Origin: Succinivibrionaceae bacterium UBA3769
GTDB taxonomy: Bacteria; Pseudomonadota; Gammaproteobacteria; Enterobacterales; Succinivibrionaceae
Direction of reading: 5' to 3'
Assembly (NCBI GenBank): GCA_002372325.1
Contig: DFFT01000030.1
Location: forward strand, 1-15,875
DNA: 15,875 nucleotides
Part shown: positions 1-7,604 of the stretch, piece by piece
How the letters are laid out: each line of letters starts with the position of its first letter
How positions within the stretch are numbered: the stretch's first letter is position 1
Program-made: the position numbers and the translations under genes
Notes under the pieces: model-generated
The model's database searches: none
The model's input: the letters and a program-made list of their open reading frames with translations, nothing else
Told to the model about the DNA's origin: nothing

Positions 1-1256
1 TACTTGAAATTGATGTTCTCAAAAAGGTATTCCACCAGCATCAGAAACTCAAACGAGGGCTTCCAGTTAACCAGACGGGCGGTTTTCAGGTTCAGGGCAA
101 AGGCCATGTTGGTGTTGTAGTACTGGCTGATCTTTTCCGGCGGGACGCCATCGATAATATGCTCCATGACATCGGCCTCAAACCGCCCGCTTTCCTCAAG
201 CCCCACCTCCACCAGGGATACCAGCACGCCCTTCTCCACTCTGCTGGTGCGGGCGGTGTCCCCGTCTCCCATGACAATGACGTCTTCGTCCACAAAGGGC
301 TGGATATAGGAGAAAAACTGCTCCTCCTCCAAACCGTCAAAAACCGGCATATAAAGGGCATCTATCCCCTTGTCCAGAAGCTCGGCCCGGCAGCGCTCAA
401 ACTCCCGGATATTCTTTTTGTCGGTTTTGTCCTGAAAGCTGCCGAAGCAGGGAACGACCTCAAAGCCCTCCTCCCGGCCCACCTTGCGGATAACCTCGTA
501 GGACTGCATCTTTCTGATGGTTTCGTCCACGTCAGTCATCATCCCCAGCTTCTTAAAGCTGAAAATGCTGTAATAGCTTCTCATGGCCATGGCGGTGCGC
601 CGGGGATATTTCTGCACGTGGATGCCGGGCTTGTCAGAAAACTCTCCGGGGCCGATGATGCCGGCATCCTCGGGGCTGGAGGCATAGGCGATCATCACCG
701 GAATTCCCAGGGAGGGATCCGCAAACTTAACCCCCGCCGCGAGCCCCAGTCCCAGCACCATGTCCACGTCATGATCGGAGGCAATCCTTTTGCTGAGCTC
801 TCCGCTCACCTGATCCCAGATCTCGCCGCTTTCCCAGGATCCGGTGTAAAGCCCGTCGGAGATAAGCTCGACGCAGCCGCCCCGGGATCCCTCGCTGAGC
901 CGTTTCCAGGTATCAGGGTCATCAAAGGCAAATGCGGATTCATGAAGAGCGGTGTTCATTTTGAGGTAGCCGTCATGGTACAGCTTGTCCAGAAGAGCCC
1001 GCATCACCGTCTGAAATTCCCCGTATCGGCCCCGCTGCACCACGGCGAGCCGCATGGGCTTCTCGCAGCGCCGGCTCTCCGCTATCACCGGCGCCGCCTG
1101 ATCAAGGGGAGCCAGATGGACGGCAGAATCGTCAATAATCACATATTCGTCCCGGGGCTTTTCCCGGAGGTCTTGCGCCATGGAAGCGCCCGGAATCAGG
1201 AAAACCGCTGCGAGAAGAAACGCCGAAAGCCGTCCTGCAAACACTTTTTTATCCAT
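1..1256 (-). CDS. Periplasmic ABC-transporter substrate-binding protein (PF04392/TrpX-like), 3' end at window edge
   Basis: Translating the minus strand from the ATG at 1256 gives 418 uninterrupted codons to the window edge. The last two bases read TA, so the gene either stops at the very next base or continues with Tyr. Residues 1-28 form a signal peptide (MDKK start, hydrophobic core, AMA-like SMAQ cleavage region). The body shows the two-lobed layout of PF04392-type binding proteins: a DVDMVLGLGLAAGVKFAD segment, then GIPVMIAYASSPEDAGI (compare the family's IPVV..vsDPv..Glv), then a second lobe beginning near FKKLGMM. Such proteins deliver a small solute to an ABC permease; the ligand cannot be read here. 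A GGAG lies 7 bases before the ATG. The gene starts 46 bases after sctN with no terminator between them, so it is probably co-transcribed with the T3SS genes, which is unusual. Family call is fairly sure; ligand unknown. Confidence 0.75.
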   Translation of the reverse strand, partial: MDKKVFAGRLSAFLLAAVFLIPGASMAQDLREKPRDEYVIIDDSAVHLAPLDQAAPVIAESRRCEKPMRLAVVQRGRYGEFQTVMRALLDKLYHDGYLKMNTALHESAFAFDDPDTWKRLSEGSRGGCVELISDGLYTGSWESGEIWDQVSGELSKRIASDHDVDMVLGLGLAAGVKFADPSLGIPVMIAYASSPEDAGIIGPGEFSDKPGIHVQKYPRRTAMAMRSYYSIFSFKKLGMMTDVDETIRKMQSYEVIRKVGREEGFEVVPCFGSFQDKTDKKNIREFERCRAELLDKGIDALYMPVFDGLEEEQFFSYIQPFVDEDVIVMGDGDTARTSRVEKGVLVSLVEVGLEESGRFEADVMEHIIDGVPPEKISQYYNTNMAFALNLKTARLVNWKPSFEFLMLVEYLFENINFK

Positions 1257-1302
1257 ATCTTGTCTCCGCCCCGGTCTCCTTGACTGGAAGTCTCCGCATC
1301 CG

Positions 1303-2619
1303 CTACACCACAGCCTTCAGAAGCGCGTCCAGAGACTGCTCGAATGTGGACCTCTCTCCCAGCCCCTGCTTCAGGAAGGCATTAACCTTGTCAATGTGGG
1401 CAATGGCAAAATCCGCCTCGGGATCCGCCCCCTTGTGGTATTCTCCCAGCTGAATAAGGAGCTCCATTTCATGATACTTGGCCAGGATCTGCCGGAGCCG
1501 CTGCGCCGCATTCTTATGCTCCTTGGTCACAATGCTGTTCATCACGCGGGACACGCTGGCCAAAACGTCAATGGCCGGGTAGTGATTCTGCGCCGCCAGC
1601 TTCCGGGAAAGAATAATATGGCCGTCCAGAATGGAACGGGTTTCGTCCGCAATGGGTTCCGTCATGTCATCGCCCTCCACCAGCACGGTGTAAAGGGCGG
1701 TGATGGAGCCCTTGTCGGAGTTTCCGGCCCGCTCCATAAGCTTGGGCAGGGTGGAAAACACCGAGGGCGGAAAGCCTCTTCTGGTGGGAGGCTCGCCGGC
1801 GGCCAGACCGATTTCGCGCTGCGCTCTCCCGAAACGGGTTACGGAGTCCATCATAAGGAGCACGTTGCGGCCCTGATCCCGGAAATACTCGGCAATGGCG
1901 GTGGCGGTATAGGCGGCCTTGAGACGCTCCATGGAGGAGCGGTCGGAGGTGGATACCACCAGCACCGTGCGGGCCAGCCCCTCCGGGCCCAGATCCCGTT
2001 CAATGAATTCCCGGACCTCGCGGCCGCGTTCTCCGATAAGAGCCAGCACGGAAATGTCCGCGGAGGTGCCCTTGATAATGGAGGATAACAGAGTGGACTT
2101 GCCGCCGCCCGCCGCCGCGAAGATGCCGAGACGCTGTCCCTGGCCGCAGGTGATGATGCCGTCCAGCACCCGGAGGCCCAGGCTCACCGGACGGGTGATA
2201 AGCTGCCGTTTCATGGGGGAAGGCGGATCGGCATAGACCGGGTAGAATTTCTGGGGATGAATGGGAGGCCCGCTGTCGATGATCTCTCCCACGCCGTTAA
2301 CCACCCGGCCCAGAAGCTCCGGCCCCACCGGCACCGAAAGCACATGCCCCGTGGGAATAACCTCGGTGTGATAGGAAATGCCCTCGATATTGCCCAGGGG
2401 GGTGAGAAGAGCGATGTTTTTGGAAAAGCCCACCACCTCCGCCTTGAGATTCCAGTCGGAACCGGGATTCTGGAGAATGCAGAGCTCGCCTACCTTTACT
2501 TCGGGCACGGAGGCGTGGATGATGGTGCCCACCACCTGATCCACCCGTCCCCGGACTTCAATTGTATTGGCTTCCGCTACCGCATTGTGGAGCATCTGCC
2601 CGATATAATCCAGGGCCAT
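1303..2619 (-). CDS. sctN: T3SS export ATPase SctN
   Basis: Hexameric ATPase of the T3SS, related to FliI and to the F1 beta subunit. At the cytoplasmic face of the export gate it strips chaperones from cargo and unfolds it. The 438 residues match the family length (YscN about 439). Visible motifs are the Walker A loop AAAGGGKST at 168-176, the catalytic-glutamate segment GERGREVREF from 196, and Walker B VLLMMDS at 253-259 followed by TRFGRAQREIGLA. The N-terminal beta-barrel and C-terminal helical domain are both present. RVLDGIITCGQGQRLGIF before the P-loop is typical of T3SS ATPases. The start is ATG at 2619, three bases after the sctL stop, so the two are translationally linked. The next gene downstream is an ABC binding protein and not sctO, which departs from the usual yscN-O-P-Q-R-S-T-U order. 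Confidence 0.97.
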   Translation of the reverse strand: MALDYIGQMLHNAVAEANTIEVRGRVDQVVGTIIHASVPEVKVGELCILQNPGSDWNLKAEVVGFSKNIALLTPLGNIEGISYHTEVIPTGHVLSVPVGPELLGRVVNGVGEIIDSGPPIHPQKFYPVYADPPSPMKRQLITRPVSLGLRVLDGIITCGQGQRLGIFAAAGGGKSTLLSSIIKGTSADISVLALIGERGREVREFIERDLGPEGLARTVLVVSTSDRSSMERLKAAYTATAIAEYFRDQGRNVLLMMDSVTRFGRAQREIGLAAGEPPTRRGFPPSVFSTLPKLMERAGNSDKGSITALYTVLVEGDDMTEPIADETRSILDGHIILSRKLAAQNHYPAIDVLASVSRVMNSIVTKEHKNAAQRLRQILAKYHEMELLIQLGEYHKGADPEADFAIAHIDKVNAFLKQGLGERSTFEQSLDALLKAVV

Positions 2620-2622
2620 TTG

Positions 2623-3255
2623 CTATCCTGCGCTGTTCTGCTGCACCCGGCTCTGGATGGATTTTTTCAGGATCCCCAGCTGAAACTCCAGACCGGCATT
2701 AATAATTCCCATGGGGGTCTCCAGAATGCAGTCCCCGTGCTTCATGCTGGCGTCTCCCACCAGATCGATGTAGCCGGTGCGGCCGTCCGGTGACACCAGA
2801 AGCATCCCCAGATCCTGACGCACGGCGTTTTCATCATCGGGAGCCACTCTGATGGTAACCCGCTTCATGCCTCTGACGGTATTGATGGCCTTCCGCACCA
2901 CCCGAACAATCTGCTCGTTGTCGGGAAGCTCCCCGATAATCTTGGTCACGGAATCGATCACCACCTGAGCCATGTCGTTTTCCAGCTCGGCCAGGGAATC
3001 CACCTGGGACATGATGAGATCCATGATCTTTTCGGTATACTCCCCCTTGCCCTCGGTCTGGCCCTTTTCAAAGCCCTCCTGATAGCGGCGCTGGTAGTCT
3101 TCCTCGGCCTTCTGCCGGATCCCGTCGGCAATCTCCCGGGATTTCACGATGATTTCGTTGGCATCGTGGAGAGTCTGCATCTCGTCGCGGCGGATAATCC
3201 GGACGCCCTCGGCCACGGCAACCTTCTCCTCGGTTATACAAAAAATTCTGCTCAC
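2623..3255 (-). CDS. sctL: T3SS ATPase regulator / stator SctL
   Basis: SctL (YscL/FliH family) dimers bind SctN and link it to the sorting platform (SctQ, SctK), regulating ATPase activity in the cytoplasm. The product has 210 residues, close to YscL. The N-terminal part carries GVRIIRRDEMQ, which resembles the RILR segment of YscL. A charged helical region follows (about 30-90, rich in Glu, Lys and Gln, with the EGFEKGQTEGKGE stretch typical of FliH/YscL). The C-terminal domain includes VTIRVAPDDENAVRQ and GDCILETPMGIINAGLE, matching the YscL GGCILETEVGIIDAS block. The start is GTG at 3255 with AGGAG three bases upstream, a little close. The 126 bases between sctK and this gene hold no gene I recognise, only short inverted repeats. 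Confidence 0.93.
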   Translation of the reverse strand: MSRIFCITEEKVAVAEGVRIIRRDEMQTLHDANEIIVKSREIADGIRQKAEEDYQRRYQEGFEKGQTEGKGEYTEKIMDLIMSQVDSLAELENDMAQVVIDSVTKIIGELPDNEQIVRVVRKAINTVRGMKRVTIRVAPDDENAVRQDLGMLLVSPDGRTGYIDLVGDASMKHGDCILETPMGIINAGLEFQLGILKKSIQSRVQQNSAG

Positions 3256-3381
3256 AGGCTCCTGCCTTTATGATATTCACGGCCCCGGAGAAAATCCGAA
3301 GCTCTTCTCCTGTATTCAGTTATCAGCCTCTAAGATAACACATCGCAGCCGGTTTTCCCGCGGCGGCGTCCCAAAAATCGG

Positions 3382-4062
3382 CTAAATGCCGGAAGCTGCC
3401 CCCGGAGAAGGCGCCATGCGGGACAGAAGGCGCTTCATCAGGGCCTGCACCCGGGCGGTCTTCACCTCCTTTAAAGGGGGCTTTACCCGGAAAAACTCAA
3501 ACACGCTGTCCCGGGTGGCAAAGGACAGCTTCTTTTCCAGAAGATCCGTTATCTCCGGCTGGGAACCGGCATCCAGCACTCGGATAAGCGCATAATAGCC
3601 GCTCATAAGCATGGCGGTCTCCGCCTCCTCCGGCCTTACCACGGAAAGCCGCCCCCGGATCCCCAGATCCTCGGCATAGGGAGCGTAGCAGGCAAAATAA
3701 TAGACATAATTGAACAGGCTTTCTCCCATGAGGCTGCGGTATCTGAAAAGATCATCGGAGGTCATGAGCTCCCGGATATAGAAGCCCATAATCGCGGCCC
3801 CGGTCTGAAAGCAGAGATTTTTCAGGGTTTCCGGAGAGAGGAGAACGAAGCTGTGGTGTTCGCCCCTGAGAACCAGAAAATCTTTGGGCTGATAGCGAAG
3901 CCGGGTGATGAAGAGCTTCTCCTCATGCGGAAGCCCCTCCGGAAAAAGCTTCCGATAGGAACCGAAGATATCGCTTTCGCTGTAGCGGACAACGTTAATG
4001 GCGACCAGATCCTGAAAAAACCGGCGATCCCGCACCAGATTCAAAGCCTCTTCCCGATTCAT
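3382..4062 (-). CDS. sctK: T3SS sorting-platform protein SctK (YscK-like)
   Basis: SctK connects the cytoplasmic SctQ pods to the inner-membrane ring protein SctD in the sorting platform. The call rests on position, exactly between sctJ and sctL as in ysc operons, on size (226 residues; YscK about 209), and on the soluble, mainly helical composition. It has no signal peptide or membrane segment. Recognisable family-like stretches are LFPEGLPHEEKLFITRLRY near 39-57 and the C-terminal FEFFRVKPPLKEV. The family is poorly conserved, so synteny carries much of the weight. The ATG at 4062 has only a distant GGAG. A GC-rich hairpin (4092-4108) sits between sctJ and this start and may lower its expression relative to the ring protein. 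Confidence 0.82.
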   Translation of the reverse strand: MNREEALNLVRDRRFFQDLVAINVVRYSESDIFGSYRKLFPEGLPHEEKLFITRLRYQPKDFLVLRGEHHSFVLLSPETLKNLCFQTGAAIMGFYIRELMTSDDLFRYRSLMGESLFNYVYYFACYAPYAEDLGIRGRLSVVRPEEAETAMLMSGYYALIRVLDAGSQPEITDLLEKKLSFATRDSVFEFFRVKPPLKEVKTARVQALMKRLLSRMAPSPGAASGI

Positions 4063-4091
4063 AGCACAAGCGCCACTCCATTACTGAAGAA

Positions 4092-4108
4092 CCCCGGCAA
4101 AACCGGGG
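4092..4108 (-). other. GC hairpin between sctJ and sctK
   Basis: On the minus strand CCCCGG-TTTTG-CCGGGG, in the 60-base gap after the sctJ stop. No T tract follows. It could reduce expression of sctK onward relative to sctJ, or protect the upstream mRNA. Confidence 0.45.
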
Positions 4109-4122
4109 CCCTGATAAAAAGC

Positions 4123-4905
4123 CTACGAGCCGGCCGGAGGCTCCTTGCCGTCCTGGCCCTCGCCCTGCTTCGCGGCCTTTTTCTTTTTCAGGAAGGACAT
4201 GAGAAAAAAGATTCCCGAAGCCAGAAGAGCTCCGCCTCCTGCTCCCGCCGCCGTGAGAAACACCTTCTCGTCATTGGATCTTCCGGAGCGCACCGGAGCG
4301 ATGATAATGTTCTCCTTGAAGGGCTCCAGCACCACCGACACATTGGAAATGGTCAGTCCCGGCACCGCCTTGGCCGCGGTTTCCCGGATGCCGCTTACCA
4401 TATCCACCACCGGAGAATCGGCCATATGCCGGATAAACACCGAAGCCGAGGGCGGGGTAGTAAGACCGGTGCCCTGCTCGTTATGCATCAGCACCACGTG
4501 AACCCGGGCATCCAGCACGCCGTCAATTCTGCTGAAGGTGCCGGAAAGCTCCTGGGAAATGGCGAAGGCCAGCCGGGACTGCTCCTCCAGCTGGGAAGAA
4601 ATCATGCCGGAGCCTGAAAACACCGTCCCCAGACTCTGAAACTTCTCCCGGGGGAGGGAATGCTCCTTGATGATCTCCAGAGAACGCACAAAATGCTCTT
4701 CCTCCACGGTCACCGCAAAGCCCGTCTTGCCCTGAGACACCTTCTTGGCATCAATGCCGCGGTTCAGCAGCAAAAAAACCATTTCGTTGGCGTCAGCCTC
4801 GCTGAGTCCGGTATAAAGACTTTCCCGGCAGCCTGAAAGCAAAAGAGATACTGCCCCTGCGAACAGTATCATCTTTCCTGTTTTCCGAATACGACTGAAA
4901 AGCAT
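4123..4905 (-). CDS. sctJ: T3SS inner-membrane ring lipoprotein SctJ
   Basis: SctJ (YscJ/PrgK/FliF family) forms the 24-mer inner ring of the needle-complex basal body. The 260-residue product has a lipoprotein signal peptide ending in LLSGC with the lipidated Cys at 26, then the ring-building motif LYTGLSEADANEMVFLLL, typical of YscJ. The second ring-building domain follows, with LDARVHVVLM and SASVFIRH. A C-terminal transmembrane helix (about 215-239) is followed by a Lys-rich cytoplasmic tail. The ATG at 4905 lies three bases after the sctG stop, and its AGG ribosome site is within the end of sctG, so translation is coupled. All expected parts are present and family assignment is secure. 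Confidence 0.96.
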   Translation of the reverse strand: MLFSRIRKTGKMILFAGAVSLLLSGCRESLYTGLSEADANEMVFLLLNRGIDAKKVSQGKTGFAVTVEEEHFVRSLEIIKEHSLPREKFQSLGTVFSGSGMISSQLEEQSRLAFAISQELSGTFSRIDGVLDARVHVVLMHNEQGTGLTTPPSASVFIRHMADSPVVDMVSGIRETAAKAVPGLTISNVSVVLEPFKENIIIAPVRSGRSNDEKVFLTAAGAGGGALLASGIFFLMSFLKKKKAAKQGEGQDGKEPPAGS

Positions 4906-4908
4906 GAA

Positions 4909-5286
4909 CTACCTGGTTACATCATTAAGCGAAGAAGCCAGCCGGTATCCTGCGGAATCATGATCCCGGAACTCGCCCATAAGCGCATCCACTGCGTCGC
5001 CGTCCTTCTGCAGGAACTTTGACAGCACCAGAAAACCGCGGGCATCGTCGTTGTCAGGATCCTCGCCCAGAAGATCCGTCAGCATCTCATCGGCGGGAGG
5101 GAAATCATCCACCACTACGTGAGTAAAGGCCAGGCCTACCTTGGCCGGGATGTAACCGGGGACAGCCTCCAGAATCTTGGCGAACACCGTTCTGGCCTCG
5201 GGAACGCGTCCCTTGGAGCAGCCGGCAAAAGCGATATCCACAAGCTTCTGAAGCTCATCCTTTTCTAAATATGTCTGTTCCAGCAT
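4909..5286 (-). CDS. sctG: YscG-like needle chaperone SctG (TPR fold)
   Basis: The small cytoplasmic protein (125 residues; YscG about 115) is rich in short amphipathic helices. It has a TPR-like segment around FAGCSKGRVPEARTVFAKIL and PGYIPAKVGLAFTHV, and a second helical pair around ADEMLTDLLGEDPDNDDARGFLVL. In Ysc-type systems YscG and YscE together wrap the C-terminal helix of the needle subunit YscF so that it does not polymerise in the cytoplasm. The order here is chaperone E, needle F, chaperone G, as in Yersinia and in Pseudomonas psc. Context and fold therefore agree, though TPR proteins are hard to type by sequence alone. The ribosome site is weak, and the gene lies 20 bases after sctF. 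Confidence 0.8.
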   Translation of the reverse strand: MLEQTYLEKDELQKLVDIAFAGCSKGRVPEARTVFAKILEAVPGYIPAKVGLAFTHVVVDDFPPADEMLTDLLGEDPDNDDARGFLVLSKFLQKDGDAVDALMGEFRDHDSAGYRLASSLNDVTR

Positions 5287-5306
5287 TTTTAACCCGCGCT
5301 TAACTG

Positions 5307-5579
5307 CTAACTTGCCTTCTGGGAGATGGACTTCGCAGTATCAGAAACATTCTTGGTGATATTGGAAGTAAGTTCCACAATGGCATTGTACTGCCCCAGC
5401 TTAAACTGAGTCCTAAGCATGATAGAGGTCTGCTCTTCCTGAGACAGTCCGGGCTGCTGGATCTTCTCGATCTCGTCCTTGATGTTCTTGGCGCGATCTT
5501 CAAGATTCTGAATGCCGGTGTCGACAACAGAGGACATGCTGCCGGTGGAAGCAGTAGGATCAAAAGCACCTATACTCAT
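5307..5579 (-). CDS. sctF: T3SS needle subunit SctF
   Basis: Small secreted protein of 90 residues that polymerises into the extracellular needle. The Ser/Thr/Gly-rich N-terminus (MSIGAFDPTASTGS) resembles a T3SS export signal. A helical hairpin follows, with a Pro-containing turn at IQQPGLS. The C-terminal helix (QFKLGQYNAIVELTS, then a Lys-rich KNVSDTAKSISQK end) fits the needle family, in which this helix lines the channel. I chose the ATG at 5579 rather than the longer in-frame start at 5594. It sits one base after the sctE stop codon and has a GGAG nine bases upstream, whereas the upstream ATG has no spaced ribosome site. The inner rod protein SctI has a somewhat similar C-terminal helix, so SctI is the alternative. 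The position between E and G chaperones favours the needle. Confidence 0.85.
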   Translation of the reverse strand: MSIGAFDPTASTGSMSSVVDTGIQNLEDRAKNIKDEIEKIQQPGLSQEEQTSIMLRTQFKLGQYNAIVELTSNITKNVSDTAKSISQKAS

Positions 5580-5580
5580 T

Positions 5581-5790
5581 TTAATAATCTCCATCCTGAA
5601 CTGAGGATACTATCCTGCGGGCGGTCTCCGCAGCTTCCAGCAAAGCCTTGCAGGAATCAAACTCCTCGACTGAAACACCTGAATCCAGCTTCTGTTTGAG
5701 TTTCATCTCTATCTGAAACAAATCCTCGTCATACTGCTTGATAAGATAGATATTGCCCTCATCCACAGCTGAATAAATATCGATTTCCAT
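5581..5790 (-). CDS. sctE: YscE-like needle co-chaperone SctE
   Basis: A 69-residue, mostly helical, charged protein, close to YscE (66 residues, PF08988). Its layout is a first helix with QYDEDLFQIEMKLKQKLDSG, a short turn, and a second helix around CKALLEAAETARRIVSSV. YscE with YscG holds the needle subunit monomeric before export. The start is the ATG at 5790, which has GGAGAG four bases upstream. Longer in-frame readings begin with TTG at 5811 or ATG at 5805 but lack such a site. Its TAA stop is one base from the sctF start, so E and F should be translated together. It is the first gene of the unit that begins at the ECF-like promoter 5828-5855. The symbol follows the Ysc naming; SctE is also used for the major translocator in some schemes. 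Confidence 0.82.
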   Translation of the reverse strand: MEIDIYSAVDEGNIYLIKQYDEDLFQIEMKLKQKLDSGVSVEEFDSCKALLEAAETARRIVSSVQDGDY

Positions 5791-5827
5791 AAAGCTCTCC
5801 AACATAAACAAGCCTTACTCATAATTC

Positions 5828-5855
5828 TAAACGTTTCAGGCGCCGAAAGGTTACA
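5828..5855 (-). promoter_or_regulatory. ECF-sigma-like promoter of sctE-F-G-J-K-L-N
   Basis: On the minus strand, TGTAACCT (5855-5848), 14 bases, then CGTTTA (5833-5828). The same two boxes with the same spacing occur upstream of sctB and of the gene at 11827. The AAC-N16-CGTT geometry matches known extracytoplasmic-function sigma promoters. A start near 5822 would leave about 30 bases before the sctE ATG. It lies just after the sctD terminator. Confidence 0.7.
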
Positions 5856-5880
5856 ATTTTCTTAAAAAATTGATCTCGGA

Positions 5881-5906
5881 AAAGCAAAAAGATCCGGCTT
5901 CCGGAA
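5881..5906 (-). terminator. Likely intrinsic terminator after sctD
   Basis: Reading the minus strand, a short stem TCCGG-AAG-CCGGA (5906-5894) is followed by TCTTTTTGCTTTT. The stem has only five pairs but the T tract is good. It lies between the sctD stop and the sctE promoter, so it would separate the sctC-sctD unit from sctE onward. Confidence 0.55.
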
Positions 5907-5933
5907 AATGAGCCCGTTTTCTGAAAACTCCCG

Positions 5934-7604
5934 TCAGCGCAGACTGACAGTAACCGTCTTCCGGTTCTTTTCCAGCACAATGCTGTCGTTTCTGATCTCC
6001 TTCACCACCGCGCCGTCGGGGAGCCGGGCCCCCTGCATGATAACCGCGCCGTCCCTGGTTCTGAAGAAGGGCAGCTTTCCGAAAATATTAACTGACTGCA
6101 CATCCTTTGCGGAAAACTCCGTCCTGGCGCCGGGGAGCTTAACGTCCCTGGTCTGGCTGCCGCCCCGGCCCGCGCCGGCGGGAACCCCGGGCGGATGCAC
6201 CGGGCCGGCTGTGATCTTTTCAGCCGGAGCTCCGCTGACCTCGCGGATCTCCTTTTTCGGGGCGGATCCGGTGCTCTCCAGATAAGCCACCTCGTCCTGG
6301 GAGAGATCCTGATAGCGGCGGAACCACACCGGGCCGCCCGCGTTTTTGGAAACGGCTTCCGCGATGTACTTGATCTTCAGAAGATCATCCATGGAAAACA
6401 TGCCGTTATAGACCACATAGCCCCGGCCGTAGTAGTATTCGGCCTCCAGATTAGCCTCTTTGGTAAGAGCGCTGATCTCCTCCTCGATATCGGATCTGTG
6501 GCTGAACTTCGGCACCAGAAATTCGTAGAGGTAAGGAAGATCCTTCTTCACCTTCTGCATGACGTCGGCTTCGATATACTGATCCCGGATATAGCCGTAC
6601 AGGGCAATCTCCCGCCCGTTCCCCGGCACCGGATTCACCCTGATGCCGTAGGCGTCAAAGCTGTTCCTGAGATTATCCAGGATTTCGTCAATGAGCCGCA
6701 CCCGAAGCTCCAGGGGCTTGTCCGGCCCGGGGAGACCTTCCAGAAACCGCTGCCGCTGCTCTTCTGTCCGGAAGGCAGCCTTGATGAGGTAGGAATTGTT
6801 CTTCTCCTCCAGAAACAGCGCTCCCTCGGGGTAGGTATCCACATATTCCCTGATGGTCATGGGCTTGTGCTCGGCGGCGGCGCTGACCAGAAATTCCCGG
6901 AGGTGGCCGAAATTCTGCAAAAGAAGGAGCATTAAAAGGATTCCGAGACCCAGGGTTACGCCCAGGATCTGCTTCTTCCGGCTTAAGGGCTTTTTCTGGG
7001 GCGGAGTTTTATCATCCCCGGCAGCCTCCGCGGCCCCGGCGGCACCGGAAGGAGAACCTTCCGGATTATCAGGGGCGGCAGCTTCCGGAGCGGCGGGGGC
7101 ATCCGCAGCATCGGGATCAGCGGGATCCGGGGCCGCTTCATCTGCGGCGCCGGCGGTCTTTTCCGCTGTGCCCCGGGCCTTCTCGGAAAGCGCGGCGATT
7201 TCATCCTCGGAAATCATCCGGAAGCGGCTCCCGGCTCCCGCCCAGTTCCTCATCCACACCAGAGACTCAAAGTCCAGACCGATGCGGGCGCCCTCGGGAA
7301 CCGGGGTGTTCTCGGAGGAAAGCTCCTCCTTCCGGGAACCGTCCTCATGGTAGATATAGACGGAGCCTGAACGGGAACGGGCATAAACCTCGCCGGATTC
7401 CCCGGTTCCCAGCACAAATTCAATGCTGTCCGGACGATCCAGGGCAAACACCACCTCGGAATCCGGCGTATTGCCGATAAAGTATTCCCCGGGCTCCAGC
7501 CTGAGCGCCGCGCCGTTGTTCGGCCCGGCCGCAAAACGGAATTCCACCGTCCGGCCGGGCCCCGGATTCTGGCCGAGATGCTCTGTCATGTCTTCATTTT
7601 CCAT
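5934..7604 (-). CDS. sctD: T3SS inner-membrane ring protein SctD (FHA-type cytoplasmic domain)
   Basis: SctD forms the outer concentric inner-membrane ring; its cytoplasmic head binds SctK of the sorting platform and its periplasmic part contacts SctC. The 556 residues divide into an N-terminal forkhead-like beta domain (about 20-130; LEPGEYFIGNTPDSEVVF matches the YscD/FHA start), a low-complexity Ala/Pro/Asp/Glu linker (about 146-200), one transmembrane helix (about 213-230, preceded by KKPLSRKK), and a long periplasmic part with BON-like ring-building repeats (RLIDEILDNLRNSFDAYGIRV; NPVPGNGREIALYGYI). YscD has about 419 residues, so this protein is long, mainly in the linker and C-terminus. 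The start overlaps the sctC stop as TGATG. ATG at 7604 has AGAGG seven bases upstream; a GTG at 7607 is the alternative. Confidence 0.92.
   Translation of the reverse strand: MENEDMTEHLGQNPGPGRTVEFRFAAGPNNGAALRLEPGEYFIGNTPDSEVVFALDRPDSIEFVLGTGESGEVYARSRSGSVYIYHEDGSRKEELSSENTPVPEGARIGLDFESLVWMRNWAGAGSRFRMISEDEIAALSEKARGTAEKTAGAADEAAPDPADPDAADAPAAPEAAAPDNPEGSPSGAAGAAEAAGDDKTPPQKKPLSRKKQILGVTLGLGILLMLLLLQNFGHLREFLVSAAAEHKPMTIREYVDTYPEGALFLEEKNNSYLIKAAFRTEEQRQRFLEGLPGPDKPLELRVRLIDEILDNLRNSFDAYGIRVNPVPGNGREIALYGYIRDQYIEADVMQKVKKDLPYLYEFLVPKFSHRSDIEEEISALTKEANLEAEYYYGRGYVVYNGMFSMDDLLKIKYIAEAVSKNAGGPVWFRRYQDLSQDEVAYLESTGSAPKKEIREVSGAPAEKITAGPVHPPGVPAGAGRGGSQTRDVKLPGARTEFSAKDVQSVNIFGKLPFFRTRDGAVIMQGARLPDGAVVKEIRNDSIVLEKNRKTVTVSLR

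Noticed and set aside
159..1283. Long plus-strand open frame of 374 codons
   Set aside because: It lies opposite the ABC binding-protein frame, which has a signal peptide, family motifs and a ribosome site. The plus product is a His/Gly-rich shadow without recognisable domains.
1180..2088. Plus-strand open frame across sctN and the ABC gene start
   Set aside because: Antisense to sctN, which has intact Walker motifs. The plus translation is low-complexity.
4913..4920. TGTAACCA on the minus strand just before sctJ, similar to the ECF-like -35 box
   Set aside because: It is part of the sctG coding end, and no CGTT occurs at the required distance, so it is not counted as a fourth promoter.
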